Assembly: GCA_905235425.1 (NCBI GenBank)
Contig: CAJOKY010000084.1
Coordinates: 1-8,940, forward strand
Reading direction: 5' to 3'
From: an uncultured Selenomonadaceae bacterium
Lineage (GTDB): Bacteria; Bacillota; Negativicutes; Selenomonadales; Selenomonadaceae
DNA: 8,940 bases
This document shows positions 1 to 6,423 of this stretch, one piece after another. The notes under the pieces are model-generated. The model worked only from the letters and a program-made list of their open reading frames with translations, was not told the origin of the DNA and searched no databases. The translations under genes were made by a program, and so were the position numbers. Position 1 is the stretch's first letter. The number at the start of each line of letters is the position of its first letter.

Positions 1-44
1 ACCCAGATCCCTTACCAAGCCCGCGGTTTTCTCCTTACCGATGT

Positions 45-72
45 TAGCTGTTAGCTGTTAGCTGTTAGAAAG
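45..72 (+). repeat. TAGCTGT heptamer tandem repeat
   Basis: Three exact copies of TAGCTGT are followed by one divergent unit, TAGAAAG. The three copies put a TAG in each plus-strand frame (45, 52 and 59). The same unit recurs at 4470-4504 on the minus strand, directly after aroF, so it is a dispersed repeat family of this genome. Confidence 0.85.
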
Positions 73-103
73 TGGCAAATTTTGTAAACGTCGAAATATT
101 CGA

Positions 104-199
104 GGCGCGCAAGGACGCGCGCCCCGTCCGCGCCATGAGCGTGACGCGAATGCAGCGGACATGTTTTCTTTGTTACTTTCTTTTGCGCCAAAAGAAAGT
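104..199. repeat. three consecutive stem-loops, palindromic element
   Basis: Three inverted repeats follow one another. Arms 104-110 and 117-123 (GGCGCGC/GCGCGCC) have a 6-nt loop. Arms 126-131 and 155-160 (GTCCGC/GCGGAC) enclose a nested CAT/ATG and GCG/CGC stem. Arms 175-185 and 189-199 (ACTTTCTTTTG/CAAAAGAAAGT) are a perfect 11-bp match around a CGC loop. No U-tract follows the last stem, so it is not an intrinsic terminator. The block could be a REP-like or miniature palindromic element or a structured RNA; the sequence alone does not decide. Confidence 0.55.
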
Positions 200-237
200 T
201 AATTATAAATCCTTACCGTTTACGGTCTATGAGCAAT

Positions 238-267
238 AAAAAAGCCCGCCTTTGCGACGGGTTTTTT
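238..267 (-). terminator. intrinsic terminator of dedA
   Basis: On the minus strand CCCGTC and GGCGGG pair (one T-G wobble) around a GCAAA loop, and are followed by C and six Ts. It lies 27 bp beyond the dedA stop codon and should end the yitT-MBL-pncB-dedA transcript. The A6/T6 flanks and a CCCG/CGGG core mean it could also work weakly on the plus strand. Confidence 0.85.
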
Positions 268-294
268 AGTTTAAGTCAATATGTTATTTTGAGA

Positions 295-888
295 CTATTT
301 TTTTCTGCGCTTGATAAAATAAATTACCGCGATAACTACAAGAGCAATTACAACAATAATGCTGAACTCGTGACCTATGTCGAGCAACTTTTTCCAATTT
401 TCGCCGAACAGTAAGCCGAGATATAAAATAAGCGCCGTCCAAGGAAGTGAACCTGCAAAAGTGTAAAATAGAAATGCGCTGAAGTTGACACGGGCAAAAC
501 CTGCAGGAAGTGAAATGAACGTGCGGACTACCGGCAACATTCTACTGAAAAAAACTGCGCGAATGCCGTACTTGTCAAACCAGTGTTGAGCCAAATCGAC
601 GTGAGATTTTTTTATCAGAAAATATTTACCGTACCTGTCAACAAACTTTCTGCCGCCGTGACTTCCAACTAAGTACGCAAAGATTGAACCGACCATGCCG
701 CCGACCATTCCCGCGATCATTGCGCCGGTGAAAGTCATCTGCTCAGCAAAAATTAAGTAACCGGCAAAACCTAAAATTAATTCGCTCGGTATCGGTATGC
801 AGGCATTTTCCATTGCCATTAAAAGCGCTACGGCGAAGTAGCCGTAAGATGCGATAAACTCTAAAAAACTTTGATAAACTTGCTCCAT
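295..888 (-). CDS. dedA: DedA family (SNARE-associated) membrane protein
   Basis: This is a 197-residue integral membrane protein of the DedA/VTT family. Members are linked to membrane homeostasis, proton-motive force and, in recent work, lipid scrambling or undecaprenyl-phosphate recycling; the substrate of this one cannot be read from the sequence. Visible family marks are ENACIPIPSE at 27-36 with its acidic residues, a small-residue-rich helix at 55-75 (GAMIAGMVGGMVGS), GGR at 78-80, and FFSRMLPVVRTFISLPAG at 113-130 with the conserved Arg and Pro residues. A last hydrophobic helix (175-192) ends in a basic KRRKK tail. The length is typical. The ATG start has AAAAGGAG 8 nt upstream. It is the last gene of the operon; its SD directly abuts the heptamer tract that follows pncB. 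The stop is TAG. Confidence 0.93.
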   Translation of the reverse strand: MEQVYQSFLEFIASYGYFAVALLMAMENACIPIPSELILGFAGYLIFAEQMTFTGAMIAGMVGGMVGSIFAYLVGSHGGRKFVDRYGKYFLIKKSHVDLAQHWFDKYGIRAVFFSRMLPVVRTFISLPAGFARVNFSAFLFYTFAGSLPWTALILYLGLLFGENWKKLLDIGHEFSIIVVIALVVIAVIYFIKRRKK

Positions 889-904
889 TCGGTCAACTCC
901 TTTT

Positions 905-983
905 AGTGATTAGTGAGTAGTGAGGTAGTGAGTAGTGAGTAGTGAGTAGTGACTACTTACTACTTACTATTTACTACTTACTA
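905..983 (-). repeat. heptamer tract filling the pncB-dedA spacer
   Basis: Read on the minus strand, the tract begins with the TAG stop of pncB. It consists of five TAG-initial units (TAGTAAG, TAGTAAA and TAGTCAC types), then TACTCAC units (one expanded to 8 bp), and a final TAATCAC. It ends where the dedA Shine-Dalgarno starts. TACTCAC is the reverse complement of the TAGTGAG unit in a shifted register, so the family inverts orientation within the tract. The plus-strand RNA could fold around 948-950 into a long hairpin using G-U pairs, whereas the minus-strand RNA would carry A-C mismatches. Confidence 0.9.
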
Positions 984-2441
984 CTTACTCATTAAAGCAC
1001 GAGTATTATACATTAAATTCATTTTCATTTCGTAATAATTCGGCGTCATGTCAAGGTAATGATGATGCGGATTTTCAAAGCGCTGCTCCTCCTGCCAAAT
1101 TTCATTTGCAAGTTGATGCCGCACATAGTCGTGAATTTCCTGCAGCGTAGGAAGTTGCTCAACACGCCGCCCGTCCTTTACATAAAGCTTTAAAAGTTTT
1201 TTCGCCGTACAATTAGCAAAGGTGCGCTGTTTCCAAGACTTAACGGGATCAATGTATCTTAACGGCGTCGAAAGGTCAATATTTTCATCAGCCATAGCAA
1301 TTAAATCTGCAACTGCTTGACCGCTGTCGTCGTAAATGCGATAGACCTGTTTCAAGCCGGGATTGGTAATTTTTTCTATGTTTTCACTGATTTTAATTCG
1401 CGGCTCAAATTTATCACCATTGCTTACGGCTACCAATTTGTACACCGCACCGAAAACCGGCTCAGACTTCGCGGTAATAAGTCTTTCACCTACACCGAAA
1501 CTGTTAATCTGCGCGTCCTGTTTTAAAAGTGAAGTTATCGTGAACTCGTCCAAACTGTTTGATACAACAATTTTGCAGTCAGTTAGTCCTGCCTCGTCCA
1601 ACATTTTGCGAACGCGCTTAGACAAGTACGCAAGGTCGCCGCTGTCAATTCTTACGCCTTTCAAGCGGTTGCCTGCCGGTTCCAAAACTTCTTTTGCAAC
1701 GCGAATTGCATTTGGTACGCCGCTATGAATAACGTCATAGGTATCGACAAGAAAAACGGCGGAGTTGGGATAAATTTCCGCATAACGCTTAAAAGCTTCG
1801 TATTCGTCGCCGAAATACATAACCCAACTGTGCGCCATTGTGCCGTTTACGGGTATACCGAACATTTTACCGGCAGAAACAGTAGCCGTGCCGTTTACGC
1901 CGCCGATAAATGCCGCTCTTGCGCCGTAAATAGCCGCGTCCATATTATGAGCGCGTCTTGCACCAAAGTCAGAAACAAAACGCCCTTCCGCAGACCGTAC
2001 GATTCGGCTTGCCTTAGTAGCTATCAAAGATTGATGGTTGACTTGAGATAGAATTGCCGTCTCTACCAGTTGCGCGTCAATTAAGTCAGCAACTACGGTC
2101 AGGAAGGGTTCATTTGGATACATTATCGTACCTTCGGGAAAAGCGTAAATGTCGCCGTGAAAGTGGAAATTAGCTAGATAGTTTAGAAAATCTTCGCTGA
2201 AAATATTTTGTGCGCGGAAATATTCAACGTCGGACGCGCTGAAATTCATATTTTCAACGTACTCAATAATTTGCTCCAGTCCCGCGAAAATGGCAAAACC
2301 GCCGCTGTCCGGGTTACGACGATAAAAAACGTCGAAGGCAACACGTGTATTTTCACCGCCTGAAACAAAGTAGCCGTTTGCCATCGTCATTTCGTAAAAA
2401 TCCATCATCATGCTGATGTTTCTCTCGTCAAACTGCGTCAT
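981..2441 (-). CDS. pncB: nicotinate phosphoribosyltransferase
   Basis: This cytoplasmic enzyme joins nicotinate to PRPP with ATP hydrolysis to give nicotinate mononucleotide (NaMN), the Preiss-Handler entry to NAD. The 486 residues match the usual length. Visible motifs are the N-terminal DFYEMTMANGYF (14-25), FGARRAH (159-165), the GTMAHS segment (200-205) with the His that is phosphorylated in this family, RIDSGDL (264-270) for phosphoribosyl/phosphate binding, SNSLDEF (294-300) and GVGERL (316-321). The ATG start has GGAGG 8 nt upstream (2450-2454). It is third in the operon after the MBL hydrolase gene. The C-terminal Ser-Lys and the TAG stop are written in heptamer-like sequence (AGTAAGTAG). 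The identification is firm; the form of feedback control is not visible. Confidence 0.96.
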   Translation of the reverse strand: MTQFDERNISMMMDFYEMTMANGYFVSGGENTRVAFDVFYRRNPDSGGFAIFAGLEQIIEYVENMNFSASDVEYFRAQNIFSEDFLNYLANFHFHGDIYAFPEGTIMYPNEPFLTVVADLIDAQLVETAILSQVNHQSLIATKASRIVRSAEGRFVSDFGARRAHNMDAAIYGARAAFIGGVNGTATVSAGKMFGIPVNGTMAHSWVMYFGDEYEAFKRYAEIYPNSAVFLVDTYDVIHSGVPNAIRVAKEVLEPAGNRLKGVRIDSGDLAYLSKRVRKMLDEAGLTDCKIVVSNSLDEFTITSLLKQDAQINSFGVGERLITAKSEPVFGAVYKLVAVSNGDKFEPRIKISENIEKITNPGLKQVYRIYDDSGQAVADLIAMADENIDLSTPLRYIDPVKSWKQRTFANCTAKKLLKLYVKDGRRVEQLPTLQEIHDYVRHQLANEIWQEEQRFENPHHHYLDMTPNYYEMKMNLMYNTRALMSK

Positions 2442-2454
2442 GGTAAAATCCTCC

Positions 2455-2533
2455 AGTTAGCTATTAGCCGGTAGCTATTAGCCGGTAGCTGTTAGCTATT
2501 AGCTATCAAAAATTAAAAATTTGCTACCGGCTA
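2455..2533 (-). repeat. heptamer tract in the MBL-pncB spacer
   Basis: On the minus strand it opens with the TAG stop of the MBL gene as TAGCCGG and TAGCAAA. A 14-nt AT-rich insert (two unit lengths) and a 4-nt TAGC follow. Then come units of the TAATAGC, TAACAGC and TACCGGC types, ending just before the pncB Shine-Dalgarno. It is the most degenerate of the tracts. TACCGGC is close to the reverse complement of TAGCCGG in a shifted register, so local self-pairing is possible. No promoter or terminator is evident here, which fits co-transcription of the two genes. Confidence 0.85.
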
Positions 2534-3247
2534 CTCACTAAAAACCATTTTCTCGCCGGGATTTACAGGTGACCAAATATTAAGTTCGTCCGGTGCTTCA
2601 TTCATAAAATTTCTTGACGGTATCCACTTGGGATAACCTACCCGATGCATTGCCACAAGATTTTTAGTACTGACTTGCCTTATAAATTCGGTGACGCCTT
2701 TTTCCTGCGCTTCACCCAGCCTGCCGTCAACAGGGAAAAACGCCGTATCGACATTAAGCCCTTGCATTTTTTTCAACTGCTTTTTAAAACTTTTCTCTGC
2801 CAATGCAATTTGTTCCGGCGTATCGTTTTCCCAATGCCACCAGTTAAAATCGCCGGCGTGAAAAATCTTTTTGCCCGACGCAGTTTCAATCAAAAATGAA
2901 ACGCCTACGTCGGTTGAATCGTACGTTGTGACCTTTATGCCGTCGCCTTCCCATTCGCTGTATTTTTTTATGAAGGTGACAAGATCTGAAGGAAACATTT
3001 TAATTCGCTTTGTGTGTTTGATATCGTTGCTGAAAATGTAGCGCGAAGTCTGCGGCGCGTACGCACGAATATGAGTACCGAAATGGTCAAAATGCGCGTG
3101 ACTTACAAAAATGTATAAATGCTCAAAATTACCTTTATTGACGGCTCTGTCAACAATTTTTTCAGGGTCGTCGTAGTCATCAAATACCATTAAAATATTT
3201 TCGTCTTTAATCATAAATCCGCTGTTTAGCAGATATACAATCTCCAT
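2531..3247 (-). CDS. MBL-fold metallo-hydrolase
   Basis: This 238-residue protein has a metallo-beta-lactamase fold and is probably a cytoplasmic metal-dependent hydrolase. HAHFDH at 50-55 supplies the signature metal ligands, HAGD at 130-133 is the later His/Asp motif, and H201 in AMHRVGY is a candidate last ligand. There is no signal peptide. The fold begins at residue 1 (EIVYLLNSGFMIK), as in short RNase Z/UlaG-like members, and nothing is fused to it. The substrate cannot be predicted: the family covers nucleic acids, phosphodiesters, lactones and thioesters. The ATG has AAGGAGG 12 nt upstream (3260-3266), a slightly long spacing. The last residues Ser-Glu and the TAG stop are encoded by a TAGTGAG heptamer running into the next unit. 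It lies between yitT and pncB in one operon. Confidence 0.88.
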   Translation of the reverse strand: MEIVYLLNSGFMIKDENILMVFDDYDDPEKIVDRAVNKGNFEHLYIFVSHAHFDHFGTHIRAYAPQTSRYIFSNDIKHTKRIKMFPSDLVTFIKKYSEWEGDGIKVTTYDSTDVGVSFLIETASGKKIFHAGDFNWWHWENDTPEQIALAEKSFKKQLKKMQGLNVDTAFFPVDGRLGEAQEKGVTEFIRQVSTKNLVAMHRVGYPKWIPSRNFMNEAPDELNIWSPVNPGEKMVFSE

Positions 3248-3266
3248 TTTGAAAAATTGCCTCCTT

Positions 3267-3404
3267 AAATTTAGCTTTTAGCTATTAGCTATTAGCTATT
3301 AGCTGTTAGCGATTAGCTTTTAGGTGTTAGCTTTTAGGGATTAAACTATTCACTACTCACTATTCACTACTCACTACTCACTATTCACTACTCACTACTT
3401 ACTA
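3267..3404 (-). repeat. uninterrupted TAR-heptamer tract in the yitT-MBL spacer
   Basis: This is the cleanest tract. Starting with the TAG stop of yitT it contains eight TAG units (TAGTAAG, TAGTGAG, TAGTGAA), one 5-nt partial unit (TAGTT), and eleven TAA units (TAATCCC, TAAAAGC, TAACACC, TAATCGC, TAACAGC, TAATAGC and a final TAAATTT). The next base begins the AAGGAGG ribosome binding site of the MBL gene. Every unit on the sense strand starts with a stop triplet, so all three frames are closed many times over. The first part is one sequence family and the second is another, which reads TAGCTAT/TAGCTGT on the opposite strand. Confidence 0.92.
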
Positions 3405-4340
3405 ACTTTCGTGCAAAGCTTTTTTAATTTTTTCTTCCAATTCGGGAGAAATTTTTTCATCATCGGGAATTTTCATAGTTCTTGATGGGCGAGTAAAGCC
3501 GCGTCCCATAACTTCACCTGCCGACATAATTATCATAAAAGCGTTTATGTCAAACGTATGCACAATGGCTTTAAGTTTGCCGAGTTGCGTTAATGAAACG
3601 ACAACCATAGCAACTTCACGTTCATCGCCGCTGAAAGCTCCTGCGCCATGTAAAAAAGTTACGCCGCGTCCAATCTCATTCATTATGGCATTGGCAATTT
3701 CCCGCGATTTTTCCGAAATTATTAAAACTGCTTTACTGCGATTCAAGCCGGCTATAACTTTGTCAGTAATGTGCGAATTTACGTACATACAAATAAGCGT
3801 GTACATAGCCGGCATAATACCGAAAAGAAATGCCGCAAAGGAGACGATAACGCAGTTAAATGCGAAAATCGCCGTTCCCATACTCATTGAATAAAGTTTT
3901 CTTACAATCGCGCCTACAATGTCAAAGCCGCCCGTGCTGCCGTTCATACGAAAGACAATGCCATAACCTAAGCCGTTGAATACACCTCCATAAATTGACG
4001 CAAGCATCACATCATTAACCGGCGCGTAGTCATTTAAAAACCTTGTAGCATCAATGCAAAATGAAAAAATTCCCGTGCCTATAACCACGTCAATAGTATA
4101 ATTTTTGCCTAAAATTTTGTACGACGCTACTAAAAGAGGTACGTTGTAGAGAAAAGTTTGTACGCCTATGGGAAGTTCAAAAAGGTAATAAATTATCATC
4201 GCGCCGCCGGTAACGCCGCCGGTTAAAAGATGACTCGGCACGATAAATAAATTTATTGAACAGGCGGCGATTAGACAGCCGATAAACATTCCAATATAGC
4301 GCAAAGGTCGCCGTTTGTAAATCGCGGCAGTAATTCTCAT
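3402..4340 (-). CDS. YitT family membrane protein (DUF2179)
   Basis: This 312-residue YitT/YpjC-type protein has an N-terminal multi-helix membrane part and a C-terminal soluble DUF2179 domain. Hydrophobic helices lie at about 15-36, 44-72, 81-101, 111-131 and 152-186. The family signatures LLTGGVTGGAMI (38-49) and NGSTGGFDIVG (133-143) are clear. The DUF2179 part spans about 203-283, with GVTFLHGAGAFSGDE (226-240) and EVMGRGF (276-282). The domain fold resembles small regulatory domains, but its ligand is not established; transport is often assumed for the family and is unproven. The ATG has GGAGG 7 nt upstream (4348-4352) and a strong promoter further up, so it is the first gene of the operon. 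Its TAG stop is the first triplet of a long heptamer tract. Confidence 0.92.
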   Translation of the reverse strand: MRITAAIYKRRPLRYIGMFIGCLIAACSINLFIVPSHLLTGGVTGGAMIIYYLFELPIGVQTFLYNVPLLVASYKILGKNYTIDVVIGTGIFSFCIDATRFLNDYAPVNDVMLASIYGGVFNGLGYGIVFRMNGSTGGFDIVGAIVRKLYSMSMGTAIFAFNCVIVSFAAFLFGIMPAMYTLICMYVNSHITDKVIAGLNRSKAVLIISEKSREIANAIMNEIGRGVTFLHGAGAFSGDEREVAMVVVSLTQLGKLKAIVHTFDINAFMIIMSAGEVMGRGFTRPSRTMKIPDDEKISPELEEKIKKALHES

Positions 4341-4347
4341 TAGCCTT

Positions 4348-4352
4348 CCTCC
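4348..4352 (-). promoter_or_regulatory. ribosome binding site of yitT
   Basis: GGAGG on the minus strand sits 7 nt before the ATG, within a short leader downstream of the promoter. It supports the chosen start. Confidence 0.85.
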
Positions 4353-4367
4353 AATACAACGGCAATT

Positions 4368-4398
4368 ATTATATCACAAAAATTCTTTTTCAGTGCAA
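4368..4398 (-). promoter_or_regulatory. sigma-A-type promoter of the yitT operon
   Basis: On the minus strand TTGCAC (4393-4398) and a perfect TATAAT (4368-4373) are separated by 19 nt. The -10 is extended by TGA just upstream (TGATATAAT), which can compensate for the long spacer. Transcription would start near 4361, giving a leader of about 20 nt that contains the SD. No other convincing promoter was found in the spacers of the next three genes, so this one probably drives all four. Confidence 0.75.
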
Positions 4399-4420
4399 CA
4401 AAAAATATTTCGGTTAGAGC

Positions 4421-4454
4421 AAAAAAAAACTCCCTAAGAAGGGGGTTAGGAGTT
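4421..4454 (-). terminator. intrinsic terminator of the aroF operon
   Basis: On the minus strand AACTCCTAA pairs with TTAGGGAGTT (one bulged G) around a C-rich loop, and is followed by a run of Ts. It is placed 48 bp after the aroF stop. The 5' arm is made of the last two heptamer units of the tract that follows aroF (TAACTCC and TAACCCC). Confidence 0.88.
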
Positions 4455-4504
4455 AGGGACTAGCCATTAACAGCTAATAGCTAACAGCTAACAGCTAACA
4501 GCTA
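4442..4504 (-). repeat. nine phased TAR heptamers after aroF
   Basis: Beginning with the TAG stop of aroF, nine 7-bp units follow without a gap on the minus strand. Four are TAGCTGT and one is TAGCTAT, followed by TAATGGC, TAGTCCC, TAACTCC and TAACCCC. All nine start with TAG or TAA. The last two lie inside the terminator hairpin. The register is exact over 63 bp even where the remaining four bases of the unit have diverged. Confidence 0.92.
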
Positions 4505-5533
4505 TTCACTAATCGGATTTAAATTTTCTTCGCGCATTAACTTTGAAAGTTTTTTAACGCCGTCCATAAGTTCAAAATAATTTTCAGCAGTAAGTGACTG
4601 CGAACCGTCCGACAGCGCCTTTGCAGGATTAGGGTGTACCTCCATCATTAAGCCGTCAGCACCTGCCGCTATAGCCGCAAATGCCATTGGTTTAATCATG
4701 CGCCATTTTCCCGTACCGTGACTGGGATCGACGACTATCGGCAAGTGTGACAAATGTTTAATCGCCGCAACCGCACTTAAATCAAGCGTGTTTCTCGTAT
4801 AAACTTCAAAAGTCCTAATGCCGCGTTCACATAAAATTACATCGGGCGTACCGGCATTTATAATGTATTCAGCCGCGTTAAGCCATTCGTCAATCGTCGC
4901 CGAAAGTCCGCGCTTTAACATAACAGGCTTGCCGCATTTGCCGACTTCTTTCAGCAGACCGAAATTTTGCATATTACGCGCACCGATTTGCATAATGTCG
5001 GCGTACTCGGCAACAGGCGCAATGCCTTCAACTGTAGTAACTTCCGTGACAACTTTTAAGCCGGTTTTCTCCCGCGCCTCTGCAAGATATTTTAAACCTT
5101 CGACTTCAAGCCCTTGAAAAGAGTATGGCGAAGTACGCGGCTTGTACGCGCCGCCGCGCAGGAATTTCGCGCCGCCTTTTTTGACAATTTCCGCCGTTTC
5201 CAAAATTTGTTCACGTGATTCAACGGCGCATGGTCCCGCCATTATAACCGGTTCGTCACCGCCAATTTTTACACCGCCAATGTCAATTACCGTTGATTGC
5301 GGATGAAATTCGCGGCTCGCCAATTTGTAGCTTTTTGAAATTGAAACAATATTTTCAACGCCGTTCATTGCACCTATCGCTACAGATGCCAACTTGGTCT
5401 TGTCACCGATAACGCCAATAATTTTTTGTTGAGCGCCTTCCATGATTTTTGCTTCCAGTCCGGCATCTTCTATACTCTTCACGACTTCAAAAATATCTTC
5501 AAAAGTCGCTTCCGGTTGCATTATTATTACCAA
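4502..5533 (-). CDS. aroF: 3-deoxy-7-phosphoheptulonate (DAHP) synthase
   Basis: This cytoplasmic enzyme condenses phosphoenolpyruvate with erythrose 4-phosphate, the first step of the shikimate pathway. It belongs to the type I-beta class with an N-terminal ferredoxin-like regulatory domain (about 1-65), which mediates Tyr/Phe inhibition in the Thermotoga enzyme; similar inhibition here is inferred. Catalytic marks are AGPCAVES (99-106), GGAYKPRTSPYSFQG (127-141), QIGARNMQNF (182-191), DPSHGTG (269-275) and EVHPNPAKALSDG (298-310). Metal ligands C102, H272, E298 and D309 fall at the numbers known for Thermotoga maritima DAHP synthase. That agreement supports the TTG start at 5531-5533, which has AAAAGGAG 8 nt upstream; the next ATG would remove the first beta strand. 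There is no chorismate mutase domain. It follows pheA by 37 bp. The Ser-Glu end and TAG stop lie in heptamer sequence. Confidence 0.96.
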   Translation of the reverse strand: MVIIMQPEATFEDIFEVVKSIEDAGLEAKIMEGAQQKIIGVIGDKTKLASVAIGAMNGVENIVSISKSYKLASREFHPQSTVIDIGGVKIGGDEPVIMAGPCAVESREQILETAEIVKKGGAKFLRGGAYKPRTSPYSFQGLEVEGLKYLAEAREKTGLKVVTEVTTVEGIAPVAEYADIMQIGARNMQNFGLLKEVGKCGKPVMLKRGLSATIDEWLNAAEYIINAGTPDVILCERGIRTFEVYTRNTLDLSAVAAIKHLSHLPIVVDPSHGTGKWRMIKPMAFAAIAAGADGLMMEVHPNPAKALSDGSQSLTAENYFELMDGVKKLSKLMREENLNPISE

Positions 5534-5541
5534 TTTTAAAA

Positions 5542-5549
5542 CTCCTTTT
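5542..5549 (-). promoter_or_regulatory. ribosome binding site fixing the TTG start of aroF
   Basis: AAAAGGAG lies 8 nt before TTG (5531-5533), whereas the nearest in-frame ATG would be 20 nt away. The site therefore favours the TTG start. Confidence 0.85.
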
Positions 5550-5570
5550 CATTTTTAACGTGTAACTTTT

Positions 5571-6422
5571 TCAGCAACTTATAACGGGAAAAGTTCCCAA
5601 ATCTTTCAGCCAAATACTTTTACGCTTAACGCCGCCGAGTGCGTCATTTAAAGTGCGGCGGTCAACGTTATTTTCTAAATCAAAGAAAAAAATGTATTCG
5701 CCCAATTCTGTACGCGCGGGACGTGACTCAATGCGCGTCATATTCACGTGGCGAAAGGCAAACTCTTTTAAAACTTCGCAAAGTGAACCTGCGTGGCTGC
5801 CGTCAATCTGACAGATGATTAAAATCTTGTCGCCGGTTGTCACGTAACTTTTTTTCGTACTACGTCGCCTGACTTCAAAAAATCGCGTACGATTGGCGTC
5901 GTTATCTTGAATTTCAGATGCAAGCATTACAAGATTATTAAGATCTCCTGCGCGTTCTGAACAAATTGCCGCGTAGCCGTCGCTTAATTCAGATGACGCG
6001 GCAATTTCGGCGGCGCGTGAAGTGCTGGTAGTTTCGGCAAGCTCGACATTTGAAAAAGTTTGCTGTAAAAATTTTCGGCACTGTGAAAGTGGTTGCGGAT
6101 GCGAAAAAATTTTTTTCACGTCCGAAATTTTCACACCGTCTTTAGCCATTAAGTGATTGTGTACCGTCCAAATAAATTCGCGATATATGACAAGTGAATT
6201 ACTTCTTGCCAAAGTGTCAAGCGTAATGTTGACGGAGCCTTCCAATGAATTTTCAACCGGTACAAATCCCGCGTCAAGTTCGCCGTTTTCAACCGCCGCA
6301 AGTACTTCAAATATTCCCGCGCAGATTACCAATTCTCTGTCTAACGATAAAATTTTGTTAAGGCGAATTGCCGCCGCCTCTGAATGCGTGCCGCGCGGTC
6401 CCAATATGCCGACTCTTTCCAA
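5571..6422 (-). CDS. pheA: prephenate dehydratase
   Basis: This monofunctional cytoplasmic enzyme decarboxylates and dehydrates prephenate to phenylpyruvate, the step before phenylalanine. With the TTG start it has 283 residues. The catalytic domain shows LGPRGTHSEAA (7-17), PVENSLEGS (55-63), SHPQPLSQC (107-115) and NRTRFFEV (177-184) with the family TRF motif. An ACT domain follows (about 199-279) with GSLCEVL and NMTRIESRP (227-235), the phenylalanine-binding signature, so feedback inhibition is likely. There is no chorismate mutase domain, so that step must be encoded elsewhere. Start choice: TTG at 6420-6422 has AAGGA 9 nt upstream, begins two residues before the first beta strand as in Bacillus PheA, and follows the upstream TAA by 1 nt. 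ATG at 6440 and TTG at 6455 are alternatives overlapping the upstream gene. The stop is TGA. Confidence 0.94.
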   Translation of the reverse strand: MERVGILGPRGTHSEAAAIRLNKILSLDRELVICAGIFEVLAAVENGELDAGFVPVENSLEGSVNITLDTLARSNSLVIYREFIWTVHNHLMAKDGVKISDVKKIFSHPQPLSQCRKFLQQTFSNVELAETTSTSRAAEIAASSELSDGYAAICSERAGDLNNLVMLASEIQDNDANRTRFFEVRRRSTKKSYVTTGDKILIICQIDGSHAGSLCEVLKEFAFRHVNMTRIESRPARTELGEYIFFFDLENNVDRRTLNDALGGVKRKSIWLKDLGTFPVISC

Positions 6423-6423
6423 A

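Larger units (their letters stand above)
1..237. other. gene-poor left edge with repeat and stem-loops
   Basis: No complete gene is visible here. Frame 1 is open from the left edge to a TAG at 52-54 and would end a protein in ...IPYQARGFLLTDVSC, which looks protein-like. However, the other two plus frames are also open until TAGs at 45-47 and 59-61, so a gene tail cannot be assigned. The rest contains a heptamer tract (45-72), a GC-rich stretch around 100-160 that contrasts with its AT-rich surroundings, and a perfect inverted repeat at 175-199. It lies between a possible plus-strand gene ending at the left edge and the minus-strand dedA gene, so it is probably a convergent intergenic region. 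Confidence 0.6.

Noticed and set aside
1..54. Possible 3' end of a plus-strand gene ending at TAG 52-54
   Set aside because: All three plus frames stay open up to the heptamer repeat, which then closes each of them, so no frame can be chosen from 54 bases.
1317..2051. Plus-strand open frames across pncB
   Set aside because: They lie fully antisense to a clear nicotinate phosphoribosyltransferase, lack ribosome binding sites and show no recognisable protein pattern.
3274..3404. CRISPR-like array
   Set aside because: The units are 7 bp in direct tandem with no unique spacers, and no cas genes are present.
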